The notes beneath the pieces are model-generated. The model saw only the letters and a program-made list of their open reading frames with translations, made no database searches and had not been told where the DNA came from. DNA of 64,000 bases from Sciurus carolinensis (taxonomy: Eukaryota; Chordata; Mammalia; Rodentia; Sciuridae). Shown here piece after piece: positions 11,447-22,010 of this stretch (the first letter of the stretch is position 1; each line of letters starts with the position of its first letter). The DNA lies in assembly GCF_902686445.1 (NCBI RefSeq), contig NC_062213.1, forward strand, positions 4,461,241 through 4,525,240. Reading direction: 5' to 3'. A program made the position numbers and the translations under genes.

Positions 11447-12155
11447 GGTGCCTCACTGAGATGCTCTCACCCAGGGAGCGTTTCTCCCAGTGTTCTTTCC
11501 AGGCCTGTCCCTTGAGAGCGAGCATCCCTGGAGCTGTTCCTGTGGCCAGCCTGTGTGGTCACCTGTGCAACCACAGAAGCTCTGCTGGTCCTTGTTTTCC
11601 CCAAAGCTGAGGACTTGGCCAGGGCCTGTCCATCTGGCCAAGTGTGTGGCCGTGCAGGTGGCTAGGCTGCTTATCCCTGCACAGGGGCAGCTCTGTCCCA
11701 GCTCTCGTGGCACAGGCAGGGCCCGAGACCCAGCTAGGGATGAGACGGGTGCCAGGCTGCTCTGGCACCCCAGGGCCTCCCTTGGCCTCCGGCAGCTGGG
11801 CTGCTGCTTTCACTGAAGGGCTGGGGCCACCTCCTGTGAGTGGGTGAGATCTCCCGTGGGAGGGGTGCTGTGCACCCCTGCTCCCCGGAGCCTGGAGGCT
11901 GGACAGGACTTCCTCTTCTCCAGTGCCAACTGCAGCAGGAACCTGGCCTGTGAGAGGCCCAGAGCAGCAGCGTCTGCCTCCGCCTCTCCTGTGAGCTGGG
12001 GATGCTGGGGATGCTGGGGGCTGCTTTCGTGCGCAGCCCAGCGGCACCCTGGTGACCAGTGTGCCCTCTGCTGGCCACACAGCTGGCCTTGCTCGAGAAC
12101 AGTGCCCACACCACCTGGCTAATGTTTGTTATGCACGTAATGTTTTTTTCTTGTT
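11447..12155. other. intronic DNA, GC-rich, nothing recognised
   Basis: GC-rich intron with overlapping open frames on both strands and no domain. No exon recognised. Confidence 0.4.
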
Positions 12156-12270
12156 GTTCATTATCCATTCGTTTAACGATTTTTATTGAGGTTCTGTTCA
12201 TGGGGACACACGGCAGGGAATAGAACAGGCTCGCAGGGCCTGGCCCTCACTGCCCACAGGCTGGCTGCTC
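12156..12270 (-). repeat. L2-like fragment, antisense
   Basis: CGATTTTTATTGAGGTTCTG followed by GGCAGGGAATAGAACAGGCTC resembles antisense L2 (TTTATTGAGCACCTACT ... AGTGAACAAAACAG). Diverged. Confidence 0.4.
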
Positions 12271-13800
12271 ACCCTGGCCTTTCAGGGCACTGGGTGGAAG
12301 GGATGCCCCAGCTTGTGCCCATGCAGTACTCCTTAGGGACCAGAAACTTTGAAAACATAAGTCCTGTGCATCCCAAAGAGGGTCCCCAGTGAGGAGCCAG
12401 GTGGGCCTGGCAGGCTGCAGCTGACATCTTCAGCCATTGACCTCACCCAAAGACCCCTCCCCTCTATTCCAACCCAGGACATGATGGCCTGGGCAGGGGA
12501 TGGCGGCAAGAGCCTCACCTGGCCAGCTGCTTGGCAAACAGCTACCTGCCACTGCTGGGCTTGGTCCTGGAGACTCGGACACACCCTGGAGTCCAGCTGC
12601 CCATGAGGTGCTCCTGCTGCCCTGGGGAGGAGGGGCCGTCTCGGCGGCACGTCCTTCACAGAGAGGTGGGAGGCTGAGGGACCTCGGGGCCTGCGACTCT
12701 GAATGTGCAGGCTGAGGGCAGACCCCTGTGCCAACACGATGCCCTCCTGCAAGAGGCTGGGAAAGACTTAGCAGAGCCACAGAAGCAGAGCGAAGCCCGC
12801 TCCCTGGAGAAGCAGGGCCTCACAGGCCGTGATCCCTCTGGCTGGAACCAGTGCTGGCTGACCCTTAAATGGGCACACGCCCCTCCGTCAGGCTCAGGGT
12901 CCTTTCCACCCTTTCACTTCTCCAACAAGTCCTGCCTCCCTTAACCAGCACTTACCAGGTTCCTGGAGCCATTTGAACTTGATGCCACAAGCCCAGTAGT
13001 AGGAGTTCCTTGACTCCACCCTGGGGGTTCATCCTGCTGAGCAGTCCCAAGGAACAAGGCAGGCAAGGTGTGAGGCGGCAGGAGGAAGCCCTGTTCCAAG
13101 CAGTGTACAGCATGTGCAAAGGCCCGGGGCAGACAGCAGAGGGAACAGAAATTGCAGTCCTGTGATGAGCTGGCTATAGCATATTCAGGGCATCTTAAAA
13201 ACTGAATGGCACAATCAGACTGGAAGGTTCCAGGGAGAGGCCCATGGCCTGCCTTCATGGTTGTCACCTTCTTTGTAAAACTATTATTCTCATGTGCCAT
13301 ATTTAGAGGTAGAAGGACAAATACTGGAGAACTTGAGTGTTGCCTATTCACCATGCTTTCTTTGTAGCTTTGTCTGTAAGCGGCATGTCTGATTTGCTCT
13401 CTGGGCAGCAGACACAGGCCCGCCACCCCCGTGTCCCGTGATGGGGCGGGCGTGGTCCACCCACCAGTGATGCTGTGGGGCACACGGCTCTTTTGGACTG
13501 GCTGGGATTCTGAGGCCTGAGGTCTCTCGGCACTCAGGCCCCTGGCTCTTCTGATCCAACAGATCTTTCTAGTACGAATCCCCTGCCGTGTGCTCCAGGT
13601 GAATCAAAACCTAGGAGAACCAACAAAACATAGTATGATTTTTAGAATTTTTCACTTTTCACTTTTTGTGAAACTATATCAATTATTACCTATTGAGTAT
13701 TTGGCCCTAGCTTGGTTTAAAATTTACTTACTCTACCAGAGACTTTTCAAAATGTCAATCCAGTATTACATCATCTTTCCTATGCATATTTCTTGGTTTT
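12271..13800. other. intronic DNA; possible L2/CR1-like patch at 13085-13150
   Basis: GC-rich to 13.2 kb, then AT-rich from 13.6 kb. ACAGCATGTGCAAAGGCCCGG at about 13108 resembles an old mammalian interspersed repeat. No exon recognised. Confidence 0.35.
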
Positions 13801-13823
13801 TTTGTTTGTTTGTTTGTTTGTTT
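13798..13823 (+). repeat. (TTTG)n microsatellite
   Basis: An interrupted-free run of TTTG units spans 13801-13822. Confidence 0.95.
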
Positions 13824-14475
13824 TGAGAGGTGTGGAGCGGGAAGGAGCGAATGGGTGAAACCAAGGAGAGCTTTGCTGGGCGGGGAGGGAGGGAGCCGTA
13901 GGACACAGGCCTCTGTGGAGCTCCTTGACCAGCTGGAAGCAGGGACCTGTCTGGAGCCCAGATCAGTGAACCTGGAAAGATGCGGTGCTTCGCCCAAGGT
14001 AAGGGCGTCTTCTCAGCCACACCAGAGGAGTACTGCTTACCTTGCCAAAGACTTCCCTTCTCCCCAGGGCAGGGGCGTCAGCCAACGCGAAACATCTCAG
14101 CTTGGTTCCTGGAGTTGAGTGGCACCCTCATCAATGGTGGTCGTGTGCTTATTGTTATGTTTTGTCTATCCCAAAATTTCATGGACTGATGGTAGTTTGG
14201 GGGAGAAAACTGACCGCGGACACATCTCGTCTGTGGAGAAGATTAGAGCGCTTCCCTGTGACGCCTTGGTCCTGGTTGTGGTCTCAGGTGGGTGCTGGAG
14301 GCTGCTGGGGCCCCTGCGCGGTGTTTCTGCAGCTGTCCAAGCGCCCGCCAGAGGGCGCGCTCGCACCTCTGGTGACCAAGGGGCCGAAGCCTGTGTGCGC
14401 CTCAGCTCTGCACCGTCAGCCTTTCAACCCCGCCGCCCGGGCGCAACCTCTGCGCCTCCCCCAGCCGCAAACTCC
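13824..14475. other. intronic DNA, GC-rich, nothing recognised
   Basis: GC-rich with several CpGs around 14300-14600. Long open frames at 14042-14719 and 14119-14769 overlap each other and carry no domain. Confidence 0.4.
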
Positions 14476-14501
14476 TGGGGAGGGGAGGGGAGGGGAGGGG
14501 C
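14476..14501 (+). repeat. (GGGGA)n run with G-quadruplex potential
   Basis: Five G4 tracts separated by single A bases, a textbook quadruplex-forming pattern, sit in a local CpG-rich patch. Confidence 0.85.
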
Positions 14502-16787
14502 AGGATGTTCCCAGTCTCGGATGCTTGGGGCAGGGCGGGGTGCACAGGCACCCACCCTGCGCCCTGCCGTCTGTCGCTCCGCTCGGGTCCACCGCCGCCT
14601 CACTTGGGCTTGCCCTTGGCCTTTCTGGTCCTCCTGGAAGGGTCAGGCTCTCCCTACAAGGGTCTCAGCCAAGGTCTCTCTGGGGACAGAAGAGTGGAAA
14701 GGACAAGGCTTCTCATTAGCTTTTGGCAGAAATGTGTGCTCTGCAGCTTTTGTGTTAAAAATATTTTAGGTCTGTTCTCTCCCTTAAAACATGCAATGAA
14801 AGAGAACTAACAGTGAACTGAAGTTCTTTTTGGAAATTAATAAAGCATATGAGGAAATTACCTTTTCATTGAATAAAACACAAAATCTGCCAGCTTCTCC
14901 TTTCCAGACACAGACTGCCAAGCTGAATATGCACGTGCCCAGGCCCTCCGGGGCTCGGGGACAGCCAAGGGCTTGGTGCCTGGAGCCAGACTGCCCAGAG
15001 GGTCTTGGGACTCCCCACAGACGAGACAGTCACCGGGAGAGCCTCGGTGTTCTTTGTGAGACGGGGCCGCTGAGCCTGGGAAGGGGCTCGGTCTGTGCAG
15101 CAGGCCCAGGCTGGCAGGGGCGCCTCTGTGCCCTGTGCCCGCAGTGCTCTCTTGCTGCCTTTCTCTTTGCATCTGTGGAATGGGCCCGTGGGCGATTCTC
15201 ACATCAAGGGTGGGGGGAGGCGAGTGGGGAGGGGAGAGGGCTAGCGGGGAGGGCGCCCGGGCACCACCATGTCCTTCCCTCCTTCCGTTTCTGGAGCACG
15301 TGCAAGGGCCGTTTTAGACCAACGTGGTCTCTCTCGCCTTATTTGGTCTACGTTCAGAATGTTTAGTTAGACGCTGATTCAATCCCACATTTTTAAAAAT
15401 CCATATTTCCAGCTTCTCTTTACAACTCAGGAAGTTGGGCCATCCCAGCCCATAGTCCTTGGGAGCCCCTGGTCCTTTACAGGATCTGGCTGTCCAGCTG
15501 GCCACCGTCTGCCACAGACTGGTCACCTCCGGGACCCATATGCCCCCTCAGATCCGTGGGCTATAAGAGGAACCACATGAGACTGCAGAGGTGCGTGAAA
15601 TGCAAAGGGCTTTGTTGGCAACATTGTAATTATTTGTAGGCGGGCAAAGGTATTAGGACATGGACTTCTGGTTGAGTATTAATTGTGAACAAAATATTGC
15701 CTGAAGCTAGATTTATTGGGAGATAGACTGGAGCATCTGTGAATAGGGGTGACTATTGGATGGGCTCAGACAGAGGCAGAATAGCTTCCTTATCTTTGAT
15801 CTCAGGGACAATTTCCTCTGTGATTAGAGGTTATCCTTATGATGGTGAAATGACTGCAGCAGCTCCGGATCTCACACTCTGACACCGGTGCTTCAAGTCT
15901 ATCAGGAAAGAACAAAACTCTTTGTTCCAGCAAAATCCTCAATGATTCAGGGTTTGATTGTGCTAGGCATTCTGTTCCCTGGCACCCAAGGGCCTGAGGA
16001 GACCACTACCACTACCACCCTTCACCTGACATCAGGTTCCCTGGGAGGTTACAATAAATATGACCGCAGAGTAGGCTGGGGGATACCAGGCTGGTGATAG
16101 CCAGTCGCTGAGGTGGCAGCCAGTCCCTGACATGGGAGGTCGATCTCGTACTCCACTGGCCTGCATTGCAGGGGAGATTCCGAGCAGGGCTTGAGGCTTC
16201 TGGTGAAGATGGGGGGCATTTGGGAAGCGCTCCTTGAGCTGGGCGCAGACACGAGTGGGTTTGCCACATGCAAGTGGGTCTGGTCAGGGGCATTCCCAAG
16301 GAGAAGGAAAAAGGGTGGGAAAGGTGCCAGGCAGGAACACCTGCTGTCCACCCGCCTCTGGGGCCCATGCTCCAACCAACTTTGCCTGGAACAGCCATTT
16401 ACAGCCGAGCATTGATGGGCCCAGTTTCCAGGACCAGGAAGGAGCACTGACGTGTCAGGAGCGAGACTGACTGCTGCCCACCTTGGTCCAGTGTGGACAG
16501 CCGGCTGGACAAGCACCACATGGTTAAAGGAAATGCTGCTTGAGTGGGAGCCAGGCCAGGAGGCGCTCCTACACTGCTGGGAAACCCTGTAGAAGCCAGT
16601 GGGGAGCACTACCTGCCGGCCACAGCAGGACCTACAGCAAGCCCCAGACACAGCAGGAATGACGAGTTTGATTTCCCTCCTCCTCGGCCTGTCCTCACTA
16701 AGGGTAGGGTTGCGGGAAAGCAGAGATGTGTGGCGCCTGGGGAGCCGCGACCAGGACCTGTGGGGAGCTCTGTGGTGTCAGTCTGCT
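14502..16787. other. intronic DNA, nothing recognised
   Basis: GC-rich to 15.3 kb, then mixed. A purine-rich patch lies at 15205-15260. No exon or confident repeat. Confidence 0.4.
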
Positions 16788-16833
16788 GGGGCACGCACCT
16801 GATGGTCGGGGCACGCACCTGATGGTCGGGGCC
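16788..16833 (+). repeat. 20-bp tandem repeat, about 2.3 copies
   Basis: GGGGCACGCACCTGATGGTC at 16788-16807 is repeated exactly at 16808-16827, followed by a partial third unit. Confidence 0.95.
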
Positions 16834-17404
16834 CGCCTTGACCTCCTTTCCTTTGTTCTCTTCCTGGGGCTGCCCATTGGCTGGAGCAACTGGAAACCGC
16901 TGGCAAGGGGACACTTGACGTAGTTCAGACAGCAGGGGGGAGTGCAGGGTGGAGCTGGGGGCACCTGGTGGGAAAGCCGAGCACGCCTGCACACCCTTCA
17001 TTTTCCTGGAAGGCCTTGCAAGTTCTGCAGCTCATCTCTCACTTTGGAGGAAGCTGTCCTGTTCCCAGACCACTGGGCTCCTGTGGAATTTATTAACGTG
17101 GAAGGGCCCTGAACGCTGGTGTTCTAGTCTCCTGCGCTTTCTGGTGTGCGTCTAAGGCATACCATCAGTGTAAGGGACCTGGACCAGCAATGTGAACTGT
17201 GTGGACATGATCAAGTTCCTCCATTCTGTAATATGACAGCAGGACAGGCGTAGCCCTGAGACAGGATGTGCTGGTGTACTGCTGTCCAGACTGCATAAAG
17301 GCAAACTGCTTCTGATCTTTACTGACAGAAATGGAGATGGAGGGGCCTGGCACTTGGTGTATGCAGTTTTTGACGCAGAAAATGCTGTGTTGATTTCTTT
17401 CAGT
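16834..17404. other. intronic DNA; unidentified possibly repetitive block at 17150-17400
   Basis: The 17150-17400 part has a coding-like but stop-interrupted look on the + strand and may be a decayed transposon interior. I could not assign it. Confidence 0.3.
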
Positions 17405-18200
17405 AAATATATCACATCCAGAACTCTTAGCATTGTCATTTAAGTTTCCAACAACTTCCTGTTATTTTCCAACATCCATCTGGCTTTTGTATCAGCTCCA
17501 CAGGTGACTATGTGGAATATAGTGGGATTCCCACCTGCATGTTTCATATTTACCTACTTGTTTACCAGGATGTGCCTCATTCTTTCCTGAAGACCTAAGT
17601 TTCCATCTGGCATCCTCCCTGCCTGGGCAGAACAACTTCCTTTGGTAATCCTGCCATGCAGATTTGCTGGTAATGAATTCTCCCATTTTTTAAAATCTGA
17701 AAAAGTCTTCGTTTTGCTTTCATTCCTGAAGGTTATTTTTTGGATATAGAACTCTGAGTTAACAGTCTCTTAGCCCTTTGAAGATGTGATTCCACTGTTT
17801 GCTGGCCTCCATTGTTCACAGTTAGAAGTTAGCAGTATGCAAGTTGTTCCTGTGTATATGTGACTTGTTCCTCTTCAGCTGCTTTCAAGTGGGTCATTCT
17901 GGTTCTCAGCAGTTTGATGTGATTTCTTTGTTTTATTCTACTTGGGGTACATGGAGTTTCTTCAATCTATAAATTTGTCTTTTCACCAAATTTGGTTAAT
18001 TTTGCCCATTATTTCTTCAATTTTTCCCCGTTTCATTTTGTCTCCCCTTTCTTTCTGGGATAACTTTTGATATTATTTTAAGGTTCCCGAGGCTTTTTTC
18101 AATCTTTGTTCCTCTCCATTCTCTAAATTGCCTGTTTCTACTGACACCATTGCTGTACCTTTCAGCTTTTCTGTTTCCCACTATATTCTCTGGCCTGGCT
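17405..18200 (-). repeat. ancient L1M-type LINE fragment, antisense
   Basis: TTTGCTGGCCTCCATTGTTC, TCAGCAGTTTGATGTGATTTC, TCTACTTGGGGTACATGGAG and TGCCCATTATTTCTTCAATT occur in the order found in antisense L1M ORF2-region sequence. Many stops. It belongs to the same broad group as the block at 61.0-62.57 kb. Confidence 0.65.
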
Positions 18201-18755
18201 CCAACTCTGTGTCATGTCATGTATCCTTTCTTGTAAGGCTGTGGGTTTCTGAGGGGTCAGAGCTCAGTGATGGCTAGAGTGATGGAATTGAGGTCCAAAG
18301 AGGAGGCGGTGAAGGCCTCCTGGAGGCATGTGATGTCCTATCAAGAGTGTGGCCTGGGCCAGGGAGAGATGGAGTGCTGGGGCCTTGTCACTTAGTAGAG
18401 GGGGGTCAAGGGAGGAGACTGGTGGGTACAGAAATTGAGTCTGGTAGATCCCTACGGTGTATTGGGATAGCTTCTCTCTGTTCTCATCAAACCCACCTAG
18501 AAACATTGCTATTCTTGTTATCAGATGAAGAAACCTGGGTTTGGAGGAATTCTCTGGACCCTCGATCAAGAAGCTGGTTTAGTGACCATGATCATGTGAC
18601 TAGGGTAACATAAGCAAAGTCTTCCTTGACAGGGCAGCTCTTGAGATGGTGGAAGACAGTCTATCCTCCAGACTGAGTCCAAACTCCGTCCTTGACCCAG
18701 GTTTTCTTATGGGCAGTATTCATCCCAGAACTTGAGCTACGACCTACTGGGTCTG
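18201..18755. other. intronic DNA, nothing firm
   Basis: A weak antisense MIR-like TTATCAGATGAAGAAACCTGG lies at about 18518. Nothing else is recognised. Confidence 0.35.
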
Positions 18756-18892
18756 AGGTTCCTTTTGCCATATTGGACAGACCATATCATGGCTCTGACA
18801 TTGCCACTGGTTGGCTATGTGTCCCCGGCCAGCAGCCTCACCTTTCTAGAACCATCATCTTCATGTTGAATAGGAGCAAATAAAATAGAGGC
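18756..18892 (+). repeat. MIR SINE fragment
   Basis: CATTGCCACTGGTTGGCTATG, then CAGCAGCCTCACCTTTC, then TTCATGTTGAATAGGAGC follows the order of the MIR body. Diverged. Confidence 0.55.
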
Positions 18893-19577
18893 TTGACTTT
18901 ACATGGCTGCAGTGGGGAATCAGTGAAATGGTGTGAAGTTCCAGTGGAGTTTCAGAAGCTCCTGCATGTAGGGCCTTTGAGGCCACATTTTCTACCAAGG
19001 CCACATTCACACAGTGGTGCAAATTTACTCCTTCCTCCATCAGAGGAATATTTTACCTTTTAGGTATTATCTAGGCATGGGGGCTACAGCAATGAACAAG
19101 AGAGATGAAAGTTCTCGTCCCCCAGCATTGTACCCCACTCTGCCATTACCTCTCTTGATTATAATTCTTACTCTTCACCTCATTCTTGGAGGCTGAAAAC
19201 TCTGGGCTCAAATCCCAGTTCTGAAGAAGCCAGCCTACCCTACTGTGAAGTCACTAACCCAGATTTCTTGCCAGTAATGTGGGGATCATTAGGACTGTTT
19301 TCTAGGGTGACTGGGAGGTTAGGCTAGGGTGTATGTTGAAGGCAGATGCAGTGCCTGCCACATGGCTGTGGTTCTTTGAATATTCCCTTTCCGTGGGGAT
19401 CCACCTGTGGTGGGCATACTTCACTTCTCCCCTGGCTTTGGTATTTGTGCAGTTTTCTTAGTAGTAGATATTCCTTTTTAAAAACTGTGTTGCTCTAAGA
19501 ATATTTGAAATGCCCCATCTACCTGTCCCGCATCACATCACCAGTGACATACCCTGGTGGATTCTCCTGTCAGTCCT
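18893..19577. other. intronic DNA, nothing recognised
   Basis: Mixed-composition intron sequence with no identifiable element. Confidence 0.4.
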
Positions 19578-19885
19578 GGGTTATACCCTTATCCAAAATG
19601 CTTGGAACCAGAAGTGTCTGGGGTTTGGAACCTTCTCAGATGTTGGGACAGTTGCATGTACACAATGAGTTAGCTCAGTCTAGACGTGAAATTCGTCCAT
19701 GTTTTCTGTACCTCTTATTCACATAGTCTGAAGTTAATTTTATATAATATTTTAAGTAACTTTACATGTGAAACAATTTTGTCATGTGCAGTTTTTCTAC
19801 GTGTGGCATTGTGTTAGTTCCCAAAGGTTTGGATGGCCGAGCATTGTGGACTTCAGATTTTTGGATTGGGGATGCTTAACCTATG
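19578..19885 (+). mobile_element. Tigger/MER-type MITE about 200 bp before KCNK9 exon 2
   Basis: It starts GGTTATACCCTTATCCAAAA with TGCTTGGAACCAGAAGTGTC and ends TTTTTGGATTGGGGATGC followed by TTAACCTAT. The two ends are roughly inverted copies, as in non-autonomous Tc1/mariner-derived elements. About 308 bp long, it ends 206 bp before the splice acceptor. Confidence 0.65.
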
Positions 19886-20060
19886 CTCCAAGCCCCTCCC
19901 TACTGAAATTCCTCCAACTCCACCCCACGCAACCCTTATGTCACTTAAACACAACTGGTTCTCTTTTGTTCTTCTACTCTCGTCCCTTTAGTATGTGGGC
20001 CAGCCTCCTCCCAAATAGAGTATACCAGACCCCAGCGCAGGCGCGCGGCACAGGACCTGT

Positions 20061-20091
20061 CTTGACTCTGCTCTTCCCACCCCTCCTGCAG
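20061..20091 (+). promoter_or_regulatory. KCNK9: 3' splice acceptor and branch point of the KCNK9 last coding exon
   Basis: A pyrimidine-rich tract (CTCTTCCCACCCCTCCTGCAG, ending at 20091) gives a strong acceptor. A branch-point-like TTGAC places the branch A at 20065, 26 nt before the AG, which is a normal distance. Splicing here leaves GT as the first two exon bases. They complete a Gly codon with one base from exon 1 (phase 1 intron) and give the Gly-Tyr-Gly of the first K+ filter. Confidence 0.9.
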
Positions 20092-20906
20092 GTTACGGAC
20101 ACGCGGCACCTGGCACCGACGCTGGCAAGGCCTTCTGCATGTTCTACGCCGTGCTGGGCATCCCCCTGACGCTGGTCATGTTCCAGAGCCTGGGTGAGCG
20201 CATGAACACCTTCGTGCGCTACCTGCTGAAACGCATCAAGAAGTGCTGCGGCATGCGCAACACCGAGGTGTCCATGGAGAACATGGTGACCGTCGGCTTC
20301 TTCTCCTGCATGGGAACGCTGTGCATCGGGGCGGCCGCCTTCTCCCAGTGCGAGGAGTGGAGCTTCTTCCACGCCTACTACTACTGCTTCATCACCTTGA
20401 CGACCATCGGATTCGGGGACTACGTGGCGCTGCAGACCAAGGGTGCCCTGCAGCGGAAGCCGTTCTACGTGGCCTTCAGCTTCATGTACATCCTGGTGGG
20501 GCTGACGGTCATCGGAGCCTTCCTCAACCTGGTGGTCCTCCGCTTCCTGACCATGAACGGCGACGAAGAGCGGCGGGAATCGGAAGACGGGGAATCGCTC
20601 CCTGGAAACCGAACCAGCACGGTGGCCCACATCTCGGAGGAGGCGCGCCAGACCCGCCAGCGGTGCAAGAGTGAGGGCGGCGACCTGCAGTCCGTGTGCT
20701 CCTGCGCCTGCTACCGTCCCCAGGCGCCGAACTTCAGTGCCAAGCTCGCCCCCCACTCCTTCCACTCCATCTCGTACAAGATCGAGGAGATCTCGCCGAG
20801 CACACTGAAGAACAGCCTCTTCCCGTCCCCCATCAGCTCCGTCTCGCCTGGGTTGCACAGCTTTAACGACAGCCACAGGCTGATGCGCCGCCGGAAGTCC
20901 GTCTAA
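20092..20906 (+). CDS. KCNK9: KCNK9 last coding exon: TASK-3 two-pore-domain K+ channel, residues 96-365
   Basis: TASK-3 is an acid-sensitive background K+ channel of the plasma membrane that acts as a dimer of two-pore subunits and sets resting potential in neurons and adrenal cells. This exon encodes 270 residues and starts inside Gly95. Numbered as in human: Tyr96-Gly97-His98 end the first pore, and His98 is the extracellular pH sensor; M2 is about 108-128; M3 about 159-179; the second pore helix is about 188-200 with filter TIGFG at 199-203 followed by Asp204; M4 is about 219-246, with Gly236 (mutated in human Birk-Barel syndrome) intact; VLRFLT at 243-248 is the gate/anaesthetic motif. 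The cytosolic tail ends in RRKSV, a 14-3-3 binding signal that overrides COPI retention. The predicted protein has 365 residues against 374 in human. The difference is nine residues missing in the middle of the tail, just after CSCACYRPQ. The frame is intact with no premature stop. The start codon is in exon 1, upstream of the window. Confidence 0.97.
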
Positions 20907-22010
20907 GTGTGGGGAGGGCAGGAACGGAAGAGTCATTGTCATGTGGATGTAAGTTCCATCGCCCGACTCGCCTTTCCCTCCTTATTTATTTTTTATTATC
21001 TTTTGTTCTGATTACGGTCATCACCATTACTTTCTCTCCTCCCTCCTTTCCTGGTTTCATTTCTTCTCCACCTTTCCAGCCAGGCAGAGCTGTCCAAAGG
21101 GAAGAAAAGGCCCATCCTTCTCTGAAACTCGCATCTGAGCATGAAGCATGGATTTCTTCCTTCCTCCCCCAGCAAAGTATGCCTTATATTCTCCCGCCCT
21201 GCCCCCTTTCTCTGGGGTGGCTTTTCTAGGACAGGTGTGAGACCAAGAGCACGGAGACAGAGCTGAGGATACCCAGTCTGAAGTTGCTCACCAAGCCGAG
21301 AGCCTTTGATCTCCGCCCCTAGTGGCGTCTCACTAACTGTCTCTTTTCCTCCCCAAGGACTGGGTGGCTGTGTCTGTGTGCAGTGTGAGCGTGTGCCTCT
21401 ATGTGCCGGTGGATCGTGTGACCAGATGGGAAGTGTCAGGCTCATTTTCACCCCCCTCCCTCATGTTTTGTTGGAAGCGTGCTTTTGGCTGCTTCCAAAC
21501 AGAATGGAAAGACGAAACCCAAGAGGTTTTTATCATCTTGCCAAATCCAGCATGTTCCATGAGCAGCCTTGACCGGGGTGTGCCCCGACCACAGGTTCTA
21601 AGTTATATCAACTTTTTTTCAGGGGGTGGGTGGGCAAGACGACATGGATCATTTTAGCTTGCCAGTTCAAAAATTTAAAAAGCATGCACTTTGTGAAACT
21701 GGCATGCATTATCAACAAAAGTAGCAATGGAATAATCAAAAGCCACCACTATGAAAGAATTTTAGTTTTATCATCTCCAGTTCCAACAATTTACTGTGCA
21801 GCTGGAATTGTCAGGGGAAACTGGGAAATTGTTGGAACCCCAGAGTATCTATTTTATTATGTCCCTCTTCTCGATGATGATGACGTGACGATGACTTTGT
21901 GCAGCACTGACCTGCGTGAATAGGAAGTAGAGTTTTGGAATGCTTGAGAATGGGGCTGGTATGTGGATGTGCTTTCTTTTCCTAATAAAAGGTGACAGGG
22001 CATTCCTCGC
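20907..22010 (+). other. KCNK9: KCNK9 3' untranslated region (proximal form)
   Basis: The 3' UTR begins after the TAA at 20904-20906. The first part is T-rich with an AU-rich stretch at about 20983-21003, and no interspersed repeat is recognisable. The first canonical poly(A) signal is at 21984-21989, so cleavage near 22.0 kb is plausible. The distal end is an inference, and a longer UTR cannot be excluded. Confidence 0.6.
21984..21989 (+). promoter_or_regulatory. KCNK9: candidate KCNK9 poly(A) signal AATAAA
   Basis: This is the first canonical AATAAA after the KCNK9 stop, 1.08 kb downstream. It is followed within 60 nt by T/G-containing sequence (TTGTCTGG, TTTGATTTGT) that could serve as the downstream element. 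Another AATAAA at 25846 lies in a probable old L1 and is a weaker candidate. Confidence 0.5.

Larger units (their letters stand above)
1..20091 (+). other. KCNK9: KCNK9 intron 1 (3' portion)
   Basis: Everything upstream of the coding exon at 20092 is read as intron 1 of KCNK9. The exon opens in the middle of the Gly95 codon, so residues 1-95 must come from an exon that is not in the window. In human KCNK9 one very long intron separates two coding exons, which fits at least 20 kb of non-coding sequence here. The intron holds scattered ancient repeats, a CCAT satellite and GC-rich unique DNA. I found no alternative exon with good splice sites and conserved coding. The label is an inference from the exon structure; exon 1 itself is not visible. 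Confidence 0.85.

Noticed and set aside
14042..14769. Two overlapping + frames of 216-225 codons
   Set aside because: They overlap in different frames over a CpG-rich patch and neither shows a domain or exon signals.
20243..20674. 143-codon + frame inside KCNK9 exon 2 in another phase
   Set aside because: Out-of-frame reading of the channel exon, rich in His/Arg/Gly repeats with no family.
19974..20942. 322-codon open frame on the minus strand across KCNK9 exon 2
   Set aside because: It is the antisense shadow of a GC-rich coding exon. The sense frame matches TASK-3 throughout, while the antisense frame has no domain.
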